Assembly (NCBI GenBank): GCA_932294295.1
Contig: OW028580.1
Span: 25,468,975 to 25,532,974 of the forward strand
DNA: 64,000 bases
Reading direction: 5' to 3'
Source: Alitta virens
Taxonomy: Eukaryota > Annelida > Polychaeta > Phyllodocida > Nereididae
Positions 47,901 to 60,967 of the stretch are shown here, one piece after another. A program made the position numbers and the translations under genes. How positions within the stretch are numbered: position 1 is the first letter of the stretch; every line of letters begins with the position of its first letter. The notes beneath the pieces were generated by a model. That model saw only the letters and a list, made by a program, of their open reading frames with translations. It was not told the DNA's origin and made no database searches.

Positions 47901-48992
47901 TATTATGATCTGAAATGGAGCAACCACAAATTAAAGTAGGTTGTTGTTGGGGGTAATGGGCATTCTGTGTAAGTTTGATATCAGCATTGGATATTACATT
48001 AGCAATATTGGCGACTCTATGTTCATTGTGGTGTTTTACATTTGTTATTGGAAAACCACACAAGTCACGGATCTGTCAAAACAGATCAGTGACGAGATGT
48101 GGCTTTCCTTTTATTCTCCAATTAATTTCAGCCATTTGGAACTTTGATATTGTAAAATCGATGAAAATTTACGAAGTTATGTAATAAAACTTACACGAAG
48201 CCAGTCTATATTTCGAATGGGAGTTAACAAGCTGAATGCAGCGTCATGAACATCTGCAACTCGCAATTTATTTTATGCAAAACTCAGTCAATTCTTGTCC
48301 GATTTCAAAATTTTAACTTTGTTATATAAATTCAAAATTATTTGAATATAAGATTGTTATCAATCTATCAGACAAACTGTAGTCGCAAAGGCGGTTTTTC
48401 AACCGTACACGTTTCTTCCATATTTGGACGTACCATTGTCATGAGTTTCCTTATTTGGGCAATGCATGAACGTCATTCTGTTTGATATGAAAAGCAGATC
48501 ACCAGGCCTGTATCACCCGCTATTTCAGGTGACACTGCAATTGGGGAATAAAACAGTTTATGAACTCTAAAGCTTCATCATCTCATCATTATATCTGCCT
48601 CTGGTGGCTGGTCATATGAGCTAATTAACGTGCCAAATAATATGTCTGTTATTAATGTCAATGAATTATGTTTGAATTTTGCCATGGGGGAAAGCAGTAG
48701 TTAGAATTATTTTGTTATATGTATAAAATAATTCTCCATCTATTTGTTTTTCATATTTTAACTGATTGTAATTTTTCTCCATTGAAATTGTCAGTTTATG
48801 TTATTTACAGGAGATGCAGACAGAACTTCGTACCTCAATGTCGTCCCAGCTTATTCCCCAGTCTCTCCATCTCATGACATCATCTACATAAGCGATGGAA
48901 GTCCCTCAGACAGCAGAGAATACATCTGCTCTGATAAAAACATCATAACAATGGTGGAAGCCACGCCTAACGGTTACGAGAGTTGTTGTTAA
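44936..48992 (+). CDS. CCNJ: Cyclin J, complete coding region
   Basis: This is a divergent cyclin. Six coding exons: 44936-45093, 45684-45805, 46176-46442, 47119-47278, 47666-47820, 48811-48992, all with GT..AG borders, giving 347 residues (human CCNJ about 372). The ATG follows an acceptor at 44924 (TTTTTGCAG|GG), so at least one non-coding exon lies upstream. The protein starts MDLSSPLWDEGLADDIYVVL. The cyclin box begins LRGHLIKWLSLIVDKYNFCK (the place of the MRAIL patch) and includes YLVAIGCLLIASKYEEAEMN, FCNVELIILKFFNWNINIPT and the second fold AAACIASTRLIDQAMLPW. Residues 249-257 are SGLLTPPVT, a match to the cyclin E phosphodegron. The tail has YLNVVPAYSPVSPSHDIIYI, typical of cyclin J. 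Confidence 0.93.
45866..45925. repeat. End of a GGGCTGTTCC-type MITE in a CCNJ intron
   Basis: GGGTTGTTCAATTTAAAAAA followed by a purine-rich GGAGGAGG segment matches the left end of the element at 51641-51868. No right end was found. Confidence 0.4.
48575..48622 (+). repeat. SINE fragment in the last CCNJ intron
   Basis: CATCTCATCATTATATCTGC and TGGCTGGTCAT are the reverse complement of the left end of the SINE at 10340-10591, so this is the same family in the opposite orientation. Confidence 0.5.
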
Positions 48993-49289
48993 TCAAAATA
49001 GATAAAACCATAGATAGAACACGTGAGGTAGTTTAGGTTGTGTGAGATGTAAATGTGTTATCTGATTGTCACATATCATAGTATATGCAGACATTCCAGG
49101 GTAATATGCAAGGGTAATATTTATGGGTAAATGTTTGTTACAAATAGCAAATTTTCCAAGTACTTAAAAAGACTGAATTGACTAAGAATGTTGACTATAA
49201 ATGTTGACTATAAATCGAGTCATGCTTGCCTTCTTGCGCTATTTTGATGCCACTTATGCCAGTTATAGACTGTATTCATACCCCAGCCA

Positions 49290-49420
49290 TATGCACATAC
49301 GACATAATTTTGGTATATTTGACCAGTATGATGTCACAAAACTGCCCAGTGTCCACAATGAACATTGTGATGTCAACACAATTGTTTTGAACACTGAACA
49401 GAGGTCGTATGTGTTAATGA
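49290..49420. repeat. Relative of the POLL-intron inverted-repeat MITE
   Basis: GACCAGTATGATGTCACAAA, CTGCCCAGT and CACAATGAACATTGTGATGT parallel the arms at 21958-22078. The outer ends ATACGACATAA and GTCGTATGTGTTA are also inverted. Confidence 0.5.
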
Positions 49421-50480
49421 CTGAGGTGTGAATTGAGTCTTATTATTATTTTAAAAAGTATGGAGTCGACCTACTTTATGTATATTTTTCTCAAGGGAAT
49501 AGATCTTTACTTTATATTTGTTAAAATTGATATTATTTTGTGAAAATGTAATCTGTGATGAGAATATGATAATTTCAGCCGAGGCAATTGTCAATTGAAA
49601 AATTGTTGCTATGGATATTATTCAAGATGTTGTGTTCACCTAGGTTTCACTTAATCATTGCCAAATTTATTCCACATTCTTCAAACACTGCAGGAATATT
49701 GCCAAAGACTTATTTGTTTGCTTTGTACTCTGTCATGTTGGTGTGTAAATGTTTTGCGTCCATTTGATTCCAGACTGTTACTAATGGTTCCCAACGTTAA
49801 GGGTTTAATGTACATATCTTCCATGGCTTAAGTTGTATAGTCTCACCTGTTCTGCTAATTGAAATATTACGGGTTTATTCTTGGTCTATTTTGGCTAAAT
49901 TTATCGATTTGTACGAGTGTATGATCTTTATACGGATTGCAAGTTTTCTCATTTGTAATTGCTCATTTTGGTCAAACATTTTAAGACTCCAAGACTTCTA
50001 ATGGGATTAATCAAATTTGCAGAACTTATGGACTGCTGGACTTGACCAGACGTGTCACCTCTTTATATATTTTTTCTCTTTATATTCCACATTTTCTACC
50101 TGTGGTTTTGAATACTTCCACCAATGGGTTTAGTTCAGGTGTATAGACTTAAACAAATCTTTAATTTTGTCGGATAAAAGTTAGCAGGAATGAAATGTAC
50201 ACATGATTGACAGGACAATTATTAGCCTTTCATGCTTTGCCGGTGCTTGCATCTTATGCACACAATTATGAATACTCAGAAGTTTAAAATGATCTGTATC
50301 AGTATTACAATAGGTGTCAAGATCAAGGGATGAATGATATGATTATTTCCAGAGTTTGAATGTAGCTTAGATGTAGGGTTGTATTTGTTAGTTCAGTCTA
50401 TGTCTACTGCCAAATAGCAAGAGGCAGGTCATCTCTGGAGGTATACAGCTGCATTGATTGTGGGTTGAACTTATCCGGTG

Positions 50481-50632
50481 CAGTGGTGGATCCAGGAATT
50501 CTGATCAGGGAGGTTGAGACTTATTTTTTGATGCATAGGAAAAAAGTTTTCGACACTTCTTACATACTAAACACGATTGTCTCTGACTTGGTTTGCATAT
50601 TTTCAGCCCCCCTTCCTGGATCCGCTCCCGCT
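50481..50632. mobile_element. Degraded hAT-like MITE
   Basis: The left end CAGTGGTGGATCCAGGA and right end TCCTGGATCCGCTCCCGCT are mutated inverted termini of the 39756 family. The target duplication is only partly recognisable (ATCCGGTG versus ATCCACAT). Confidence 0.6.
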
Positions 50633-51640
50633 ATCCACATCTTCCTATAACCAAAAATTTTAACTGGTCATTCCAAATGATAGATACCATTCCGATTTTC
50701 CGACGAATGGTAATTAGATTACCTGGTAATGTAGTATTGATACTCATGTATATATATTCGCTTACAAAGTATTATTCCATATGCTTATACTGTTAATCAT
50801 ATATTTTTTGTATAATTTAGTTTTGTTGTAGTGTCATATATTATATTCCGAAGAGTTAATAGGCCTGTCGATGGTAGGGACTGGGAAAGCGGGAGAACAT
50901 GGTCACAGCTGACTTATATATTTGATTTTCTAAACGTCTTTTTCGGCTTTAATATCTGCTGCTCACTGACAATAAACACCTCAGTTGTAAAATGTATTGT
51001 ACAAGTGATGTTAGTGATAAAGTATGAAAATATCAATTTGGACAACTGTTTATCTTCATCGATTTTCCCAACTTTCCCATGTCTTGGTTTGTTGAACGTT
51101 CATAGTTATTAAGAAAGCATTTGATATGCAAGGTTTGATATATTCAGTGTTTCATTTTTGGTATATAAGTGCTATAGACTAACTGATTGTGTTTTGTGTA
51201 TTAGGACAGGTTTTTGCCTTCAGGTTTCTATGTATTTGACAACTGCTAAATCAAAAGGAGTTAATAACGGTTTACTTTGAACCGAATCTGCGAGTCCTTT
51301 GGAAATTTTTGTGCCTTTTTGGTGATGACGAAATGACTTGCCAATTTGTTGGAACTGATAAAAATTACTTGTGATGTGATATTGCCAATTTTCCAATTTA
51401 ATTTTTTTTTCCACATTTAAATGGTTTAAAAAAAAAAAAGCAATAATATTACGGTGCATTATTCTGCCTAATGCATGTGATCCATGATAATTTTCTGTGT
51501 AAAGATTTATAATCTGTGTGCTAATTACAGTAATTTTGATTCCTACAAACTTACTTGCAAAAAACCTAATTTGAGAATGCAATTTTTTTCATGACAAAAT
51601 GCCAAAATGTTGTGAAGAGTTAAATGTGGCGATTAGCAAA

Positions 51641-51868
51641 GGGCTGTTCCATTTAAAAAAAGTGGTGGGTTGGGTGGACCAGATTATTTTTAGATTTGAC
51701 AGGCCCCCTACCCCCCCTTTTTTCTACATTAAGATATTAAGAAAATACTGGTCAACCACCCGCCCCTCCCCCAATATCAGTTTTCCCCAGGCCCCCCCCC
51801 CCCTTCCCGATATCTGGACGATCTTCTGGTCCACCCCACCCCCCTCTTTTTTATATATGGAACAGCCC
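51641..51868. mobile_element. MITE with GGGCTGTTCC termini, 228 bp
   Basis: The termini GGGCTGTTCCAT and ATGGAACAGCCC are inverted. The interior is C/T-rich with GGTGGGTTGGGTGGACCAGA on the left and CTGGTCCACCCCACCCCCC on the right, so the inverted symmetry extends inward. A sister copy is at 56756-56894. Confidence 0.8.
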
Positions 51869-54800
51869 AAAGGGTAATTGGTACAAGTACTTATTATCTA
51901 CCTCTGTGACAAATGTGATATTTGCGAGGAACACTTGATGTAAATTGTATTATGATTGGAAGGTCATTACAATGTCGTAAATTGTATGAATTTCTATGAA
52001 AGGTTATTACAATGTCGTACTGATTGTCATTTCCTGCAAAACAAAATATTTTCTCATTTACATACCTGGTCAGGATAGAATATGCCTCATTTATTATGTG
52101 CTAGTGTTGTAGCTGCAGTATAGTCAAAATAAGATTAGGGAAGGTTTGAATTAAATGATTCGGCATCGGCATCATAATTCACTGATCAACCCCCCAAAAA
52201 ACCCCCCGCTGCAAGTTTAATATAACCAAAAAAAAAGATGGTTAGTACGTATGCTCAGTTAACTTCCGAAGTTATATAATAAGCCTTAGGTGAGACATCC
52301 ATTTATGAACATCGAATCTAGCATAATGTATGTAAATTAGGAACTCGGCAGATAGTGTTATACATGAGGAAATATGGTACATTTTGAATTTATTATTGGA
52401 ATAAAAAGGTGCTTTTTTAGTTGATTAGTTTGATTTATAAGCCAAGCTTAACAATGTGTGTTCAAGTCAAGAATCTCTTCCAGATAGTATGTAGTTGGAG
52501 AAAATGATGCTCAATGATGTAATTAATACCCGTGATATTTTGTTTATGAAGTCATTTATATTACGCCAGTTGCTTTGCTATAAATGTACAAATTCCAGTG
52601 TGAAAAGGGTAACGAGTTTGTAAATGCCTGTTGTGATAACTTATAAAAATTAACAAAAAAAATTATATATATTTGAAATGCCAAAAATATTGTAATACCA
52701 GTTATTCATGCTTAGATACTAGAATTTATTTACTAGAGTCTCAAGATAGTTAAATGTAACGACACATTGCACCTTAATATTAAGCGCACTCAGTTGATAA
52801 CCACATGGAATCTGATATTGTTTATTACCTCACTGAATGATTGAATGAAATGTTATAAAAGTTTGACTTGGCTTTGTTGTTTTGGCTTTGGTTTCTTTAT
52901 CATTCTGAGTGATTAATAGTGGATTTTTCACGGAAGGTCTATATTTCCACCAGGTGGCTATGACAGAATACTGCAATTCTATTGGCTGAAAAATTCCCGC
53001 CCTTGGCTGTGATTGGCTGACATCCTAGTATTTTTAGTGCATTTTAATGTATATTTGACACCTTATAATTCAGTAGATTTTTGATATTTATTGAATAAGT
53101 CCGTGATTATCTTCTATGTCTGAAAAGCAAAATGAGTAATAAGAGGAGAGGAAGGACTTATGTCTTGCTGAACTCAGGGCTGCTCAGTGAAGACTATTGA
53201 GACCCCTTGCTCTGAAAAGGTCCATATTAGACTACCATCTATATTCATAATATGTCCATGACTCAGCAAGATGGCTGACTCTAGAGATGTTGTGAGGTTC
53301 TATTCACATCGCAGTGGCAAATGAAGCAAAATTCGTGCAGTGCGTATATATAGCACAGGCGCGGACGTTGGATTACACATTCTGCTTTTTGTGGCCGCCT
53401 TCGCTTTTAATGTTTGTTGCCGTTACATAGGGTTACTACAAAGTTGTGATGCTATTCATGACAGTGATCAAATGTGAGCATAATAACTATGGTCCTTAAA
53501 TATTTTTCAGAGTGTAGGTGCTGCCAACTGGTGAGCGCTGAAGCCTAACACTTCGGTGGCTTTAACCTAGGCTTAGTAACTGGTGCTTGGGGAATGGAAG
53601 CTCCAAATTTTCCATCCGATTTAATTTACACCTTCGACTTATCTCTGCCAAAGTATTTTGCGCAACTTGCACAGGAAATTCAATGTTCCGCACTGTGCCA
53701 TTTAAGTACTGAGGCAAGAAAATACATCATCTACTGTGTAAGCATGCAAAATAATGTATTATTACAGCCTCAAAGGAACTGCATCAATATACTTACAAGC
53801 ACACCGAGTTCTAGACTTCAGTCAGATTAGTTCATAACTTGAAACTGAGACTAAAAAAAGTGCTACACCAGGCCCACTATTGAATAATGTATCTATTAGG
53901 ACCCTATGCTGGATGACCAGTTTTACACAAAACAAAAACAATGTATCAGACTCGGCACATTGCGAAGCTTTTATTTGATTTTTTGAAAGACAAATATACT
54001 CGAGAGATTAACATTAGCAAACTGAACCAAGCCTTCTGCAAGATTATATCCAGGATTTCTCCTGTATACTTATTTTTCAAGTAACAAAAAAGGTAAAAAA
54101 TATCAACTGCCACCAATGACCTGAAGGACAAGGACATTACCAGTACATTGTGTTTACAGCTTGCAATTATTTCATAGGCAATAAATTACTTTTACACATA
54201 GTTCACAATATAGGTTGGACAATATCAGAGAAGAGTTAGGTGACTTATTATCTTTCTCTATACTTATCACCACCTTTATTCATAATAAATAGTTAATACC
54301 CATGCATATTTATCACTATCATGACAGTTATTATTTGCAATTGTTTAGCACAATTTCTAAGCATTGAAACAGCTCCACATATAACAAAGATACTTTTGAT
54401 CTTTTAACAGCGCTTATCTCATACAAACGCTTGTCTGACTCGAAATGCCGATTTTAGCTTCGGCTTCAATTCGCTGTGAATTTCACAGTGCAGAAAGCCT
54501 ATCTTTTTAAAATATGCTGAAAATTTTGCCTGCACACTTCTACGAAAAGCTTGAAAGCTCCCAAAATGTTCAGTATTTTTGCAGGTATGAGTTCTTGATA
54601 AGACAAGAACCGTATTAGAAGCCTTTGAATGCCAGAAAATGTCACACATGAATCAATTGTATATGTCCTACTCGGAGAGTAAGACTTACATACGGTTTTT
54701 ATGCACCATTGTTACAATTAGTCTTTTTCAAACATTGCAACTCGTCACTGCTAACTGTAATTCTTTGGCTGACGGGTTATTTTCGCAACATTCTACTTTT

Positions 54801-54976
54801 AAATAATTAAACTGCCTGGTAATATAAATCAAAAATGCCAGATTATATCAATTACAAATAGCACAATTTTAAAATGAATTCCAAAGATATTTTTCTCACT
54901 ATTTCATTAATGACTGCATGATATACTCAAAAGCACCTTTAAATAATATTACAATATGGATAAATGGCATAAATAT

Positions 54977-57900
54977 CTACACTACAAAGCGAGCGTGTAT
55001 TTCTTTGAGTTGCGAAGGTGATACGCTGATGGGAATGACGTTGCCCTGCCCAAGTTCTGACGGGATTGACACCTGTCCAACACACTGACTACCAACTTGC
55101 TTTTCATGAAGCATCTGAAACCATAATGACCAAGTTAATGCAATTTTACCTGGAAAATATTTCAATCATCCAATCAAAATTATAGCACCAACTTTGAGAA
55201 TAATGTTTATGTCACTGTTATCAATATGAAAGTGAAGCACAGATAACTTTAAAAATGGAACACTACAGTCCCCGTCAGCAATGTTTGAACCGTCAAGAAA
55301 ATGCAGGCCTATGATAATAATAGATCATCCCTCATCCACAATCTTGTTCCATCAGAATGTTTTTGAAATGCCTCTGAAATTTGTCATTATCACCCGCACG
55401 GCACAAAATTTGTTGACGTGTGCTTTTATACTATTGACAACTAACACAGCCTATCCTGTTGTGTCAAAAACCATAACTTCATGCACTGAGATGTCTGTTT
55501 ATCAATCTGTCAATCATTACTCTATCTGTCAGAAGCTGTTGACAGCTTTTCAATCTGTTTGCTTTTCCATGTTTTAATATGTTCTCTTTTTTGGCGATAA
55601 ACATCAAATTACCTTTGCAAAAGATGGTGTAGGGAAAGCTGAGAAGTCTGTTCGAACTTGACCTCCTTGCCTGTTTGCAGCCATTAAGTTTGTCACCGCT
55701 ACTTGTAACTGAAACGGTAAATAATACACATTTGAGGACATCTAAACAAATAGTTTTTAAGCTTATATTAAAATGTAACATTTTTCTATCATTTTGAGGG
55801 CATGGGAGCTTAATTTTAGTTTTCTTTAAATTTAACATTGGTCGTTGAAGTCGCCATGAAGCCTAATACAATATAACTATGTAATTCTCAGGTGCAAGTT
55901 TTTCAGGCAGCACCAGAATACCACATCTAACTTAATCTGCATCTGATCAATGCATAATTAATGCTTCACAAAAATGTCTCAAAATATCACAAAAATCCGT
56001 ACCTCATTAGCGGACTTCTGCATTTGATAAACCCGAGCAGAGTTGTTCACCAGTTGATGGTAGGGGGCAGCACTTTCTGTTGCAGGTGTCACACCTTCAA
56101 GTAAAACAGAAAAAAAACAGAGATATCTCTAATTTATAGCTTCAAAACTTACATCCATTTTCAATGGGTAGCCACTTGGGAAAGCCCTAGTGCCTACAAA
56201 TAGCTCTCAAAGTATTTGATAATTGATAGTTCTCCCCCCCCCCCCTTTTTTTCTCATGTTATTAGTAAAATCAAAACTTTATATTGTACACCAAATAAAT
56301 ATGTCTGGATGAGTACATATTTTTATTGAGAGCATCTTTTGAATTTGTGATAATGATAGTTTTGTGCAATATACAAAATTTATTGTTGCAATAGTGATAT
56401 TTCACACTGCATTCACCAAAGCTTCTATTTCAAAACATTGTATTCGTCTTATCAATTGTAAAACTACTTTACATCACATACCTGGCTTTCTCTTTGTGAT
56501 GTTTATGACGCGAGGTGTCGCACACATCTTGTAGAGGTCGTTGAGGAGTTTGTTGGTGTCTTTCGTCAGACTGGTCAGATCTTTCGGCTTTCCATTTCCT
56601 TCGTGGTCTCCTGCACCATCGGAAGGAATCGCCTCACTTTCGCTCTTTGGAATCCTCTTTGGAACTTTGATTGGTCGTAGCTTCATCATTTGTTCCTGTA
56701 ATGTAAGATTGAGCGATTGATTAGTAAGTTCCAGAATGAACAGATAACATACTGAGGGATGTTCCATTCAAAGAATAAGTTAAGACCCACCCTCCCCCCT
56801 CCCCCCATATCAGTTTTACCCACCCTCCCCCCCCCCCTCCCGATATCTGAAAAATCTTCAGTTCGCTCCCCTTATTTTTAAAATGGAACAGCCCTAATTG
56901 AAGAATCGGCCAATATATTATTAGTTCACCAAGAGATAGGAGTCACAGGCTAATGGTTTCCTTTGAAATTAATTGACAGACTGATTTAACTGATTCATTG
57001 ATTACTCATGAGCTGATTTACTTTTTCATTTTACGAGTTTAATGACTTATTGATCTTGGTTGACTAAATAAATAAATAATGATCAATTTACATTACGTAC
57101 GCTTAAATAACTGAATGACTGATTGATTGACGAACTAACTAGCTGACTGCCTATAAGACAGACTGACTCAAAGATAAATTTACTGATGTGTGTGGTGGTC
57201 ATTATCAGGGTCACAACTAAAGGAGATTAATTTTAGAGACAAACCTTCATTTTCTGTGAATGCAGTCGAGTATTTTCATCCTTGACACTTCTGAGGGCCT
57301 CCTTCAATGCATCAATCTGTAAAAGACATGCAAAAAAGTTCTTCATTTTAATTATGAACTACAAAATAAACATAAAATGGGCCATTCATTATCCTTATAT
57401 GGCAACAAACTTAAGAACAGACAGAAGCAAAGTCAGTCAACCTTTTGCACATAATGTGTCATTAGAAAAACAGTGTATCATTGAAAATTACTTGACTGAA
57501 TACAGGGGACGCAACTGCAAACTCTACGGAAAAAGTGCAGTATAGCGGACGCAGATTTATTACCATCATTAACGAGCCTCATTGCCAGGCCTATGACATA
57601 AAAATGCTTGAAATCAATGTATGACGTCACAAACTAATGTAGTTATGACAGCATTTTTCATCTTCACGGTAAAGAAAGTTTATTTTGGCTTTTTTTTTAT
57701 CACCCCCAACCCCCCGCTATTCTACACCAAATGTTATTTTAATTGTGCTAGAACTTCAAACTTGTGAAATATTCGATAAAATCAAATTTTTTATTGATGC
57801 CAAATATGGGCATTAATTGTGGTCCGCTATACTGCACTAAACCCAACTCTATACCGCAGCCACGAAATTAAATCAATTTCAAATCATCTAACCTGTTCAA

Positions 57901-60900
57901 GCAACAATGGCGAATCCTTGATAGTCAAAGTTCCACCGGCTGCCGCGGCACTGGCCAGAACTGAAATTAACAAAAAAAATGTTCTTTATAAATCATGTAC
58001 ATTGCACTTAAAAAAAAAAAAATTTAAGGATTACTTCATTTCTCCTTTTCTCCATTAATGTTATAAATACAATCACTGTCCGTACTCAAAATTAAGTTGA
58101 CAAGTGGCCAAAAATTGAGTGTGTGTTACTCTGTGTTATTGGTCCAGTGTACTGTTAATATCACCAATTAAATTTGTAAAAGACTCCACATGTATTTACA
58201 ATAGTTCATTAGATTAAGAACTAAAATTGTTATTACTATCATTATACAGCATGTGGCAATTAATATTGAAATATACCACAATAAAAACCATAATATATCT
58301 TGCACGCTGTTCAAAAAATTCTAGAATACATGAATGTAACAAATCATTCCTTTCAAAAATGCTTGCAAACCATGCTAGTTCAATGAAATAAAAAAAAATG
58401 TTTAATTCCTCCAACGTCAATATTTGCAGTCTCTGACTCTCACATTATAAATTGTACCCCTAAAGTTTTTATGAAGAAAATAAAATGTAAACACAAAATA
58501 TTTAGAAGTTTAATATTCAAGTCAAGTAATCAATGCTTGAGTTTCGATCCAGGGTACTCCAGCTCGAAATTCTTATTTACAAATCATTTTACAGTGGTGA
58601 GTTTTTACCAATTGTACAAAAAACACGGCCTCTGTTATTGTTAATTAGAGCAAAGTGAGAGGTGCATAGCTGGCCGAGTGTGCGAAAGTGTTTAATAGCG
58701 CCTTGAGTGGATATAATTTTTCTTCAGGATATGTCTTTTGCAATTGTCTTCTGAAGGTATGCTGGCTTGTTCAAAGTGTATTGAACTAATTTAGTAGTGA
58801 TAGAAGTTTGAACTCCCTCCTTGCATTGCCAAGTGCACTTGTACCTTTTTGGCAAATTTGCCAAAACATATGAAATCAATATACATTAATTACACATAAT
58901 TGCGAGGAAAAAATTCTAAATTTCTAACCAACATTGCATATTCGACACGGATATTACGTTCATTATCACACTTAAATTACTTTGCTTACCATTACGGATA
59001 TGAGACACTTGAATTTAAAAGCACCTACACCACTTAATACTAAGTTGTTAAATTAATCACAATATTATGTAATCATATAAAATATGAATAAACAAACTGC
59101 AGTTTTAATGCCCATGGCGTAAATCATTTCTCACTCAATAAATATATTTGTTGATCATGCTGTACAAACGTCCTAAAATCAAAACTACATAATAATGTAG
59201 ATGTACTTTCGAAATTCAAATTCTAAATCGATCACACCATTACACTTCAAATCATGCTGGAAATAATTTCCAATTTGCCACACAAATGTAATTTTTCAAA
59301 TGCAAAACATAACTAGTTCACAAATTGTACTAAATAATAAAATTTATTACAACGCATGGTTTCGATATATTACCATTAAAAAAGTCACTCAAACTAAAAG
59401 AAATGTTATGAAGCCAAACCTTGTTATATTCTCATAGCCAATCTACAGTGCTTGACTAGGGTACAAGCTTAATGTAGAAGCAACTTCCAACCAACGGAGC
59501 AAGCATGATAAAGGAATAATTATGTTACCTGGATCTCCAGCAACAAGAGCAGCTATACCTGATGAACCGGTCTGCCGAGTTAGTCCTTCGAGCAGAGTCT
59601 TCTTCGACAACAACTTCAGTTTTTCCTTCAGTTCAGCTCGTTCGCTTTCAAGGGCGTCAATGTCACCTTGAAGGGCATCCATTGTTTCTTCATATTCTCT
59701 GTTAAAAGATGATGAAAATGTCTCAAATAATGACAATACCATAAGTCTGCTGTCTGAGTTAGACATAATGGCTACATTCAATTTGTGTCTGGAACAAGTT
59801 CAAGAGCTGTGAAGCGAGATTTTGCTCATGGATTTCTGCTCTGAATCAAATACATACAGAAGAACCTAACAATTCACTCCAAAATTGGTGGTCTGATAGT
59901 GGGCTAGCTTGAATTATGAGTAGTTTTTCAATGGCGAGAATAGTTTGATCAATAGAATTAATGGCAAACCATTGCCTAACTCCAACAGGCAAAATGCAAT
60001 AAATTGAATCAACACCATCAAAACATTTCGACAGACGTCAGTGACACATTTGTACAGACGACTATTCATCCAAAGTTATTCCAATAAATTTCTTTATAAC
60101 GAAGCGACCACCACTAAATTATTTCATCAAAATTTTGTCCAATACACCCGAAACTCACTTTGTCTTCCTCTGCAATTCTTGATTAGCTTCATCCAGCTTG
60201 GTACGGAATTTTTCCACACGATCATCTGCATCCTTTCCGGAATTATCCAATTTCCTCTCAATACGACTCGTGCGCACTTGTTGTTCACTGATCTCCTCTT
60301 GCTGTTAATGAATTAGTTTACAGAATTAATAATTTTCACAATATTTTTTAATCTAATTTTCAGCACAAATATGCGAATCACTTAGACATCCACAATATCT
60401 GTTCCAACAATAATAATTTATACGGATTGGACAGCAAATATTTGTAACTTAGATATCATCAATTACGTACTATAACTCATCATAAATTTGGTAAACAAAC
60501 TTATCATCTACTTTATTCAGTTCAAAATTCAATAGGCCACTCTTAAATTTTTGAATAAATTACCACTGATACAGCAAGCTATGCTGCCACAAAACAAGAT
60601 TTCAGAATAAAATCACATTTGACTGAGGCCCCCAGCAACTGTGTGCAAAAATAACCACTTAGGTCAAATGACCTGATTGACCAATCAGGTTGCCCCCCAT
60701 CCTCGGTGCAAGGGTGGTTGCCCCCTGGCTAACCCCAGTTCATTCAATCATGCTGCCACTTATGTTCTTAACCCATAATTTGCTACAATTATTACAAGTT
60801 ATTAATGTTAATATTCATGCAGGGCCCTCAGCCAATGTTGATGGCCATTTCTGCATCATTTACATGTTTATTCATAATAAAAGTCACACTGAGTTCCGAC

Positions 60901-60934
60901 CAAAACATATTGTTTGTCTTAAGACAAATAAAAT

Positions 60935-60967
<33 letters not shown>

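Larger units (their letters stand above)
48993..54976. other. CCNJ 3' flank and CCNJ/DCTN1 convergent intergenic region
   Basis: No additional gene was recognised. The first part is presumably the CCNJ 3' UTR of unknown length. It holds an inverted-repeat relative of the POLL-intron MITE (about 49290-49420), a hAT-like MITE (50481-50632) and a GGGCTGTTCC MITE (51641-51868). An isolated frame of 78 codons at 53594 resembles nothing known. TTTATT near 54275-54280 could be the DCTN1 poly(A) signal on minus. Confidence 0.5.

Noticed and set aside
51599..51877. 92-codon Pro-rich frame
   Set aside because: Reads through the GGGCTGTTCC MITE.
53594..53830. 78-codon frame starting MEAPNFPSDL
   Set aside because: Reasonable start context, but no family resemblance, no flanking splice sites and no supporting feature.
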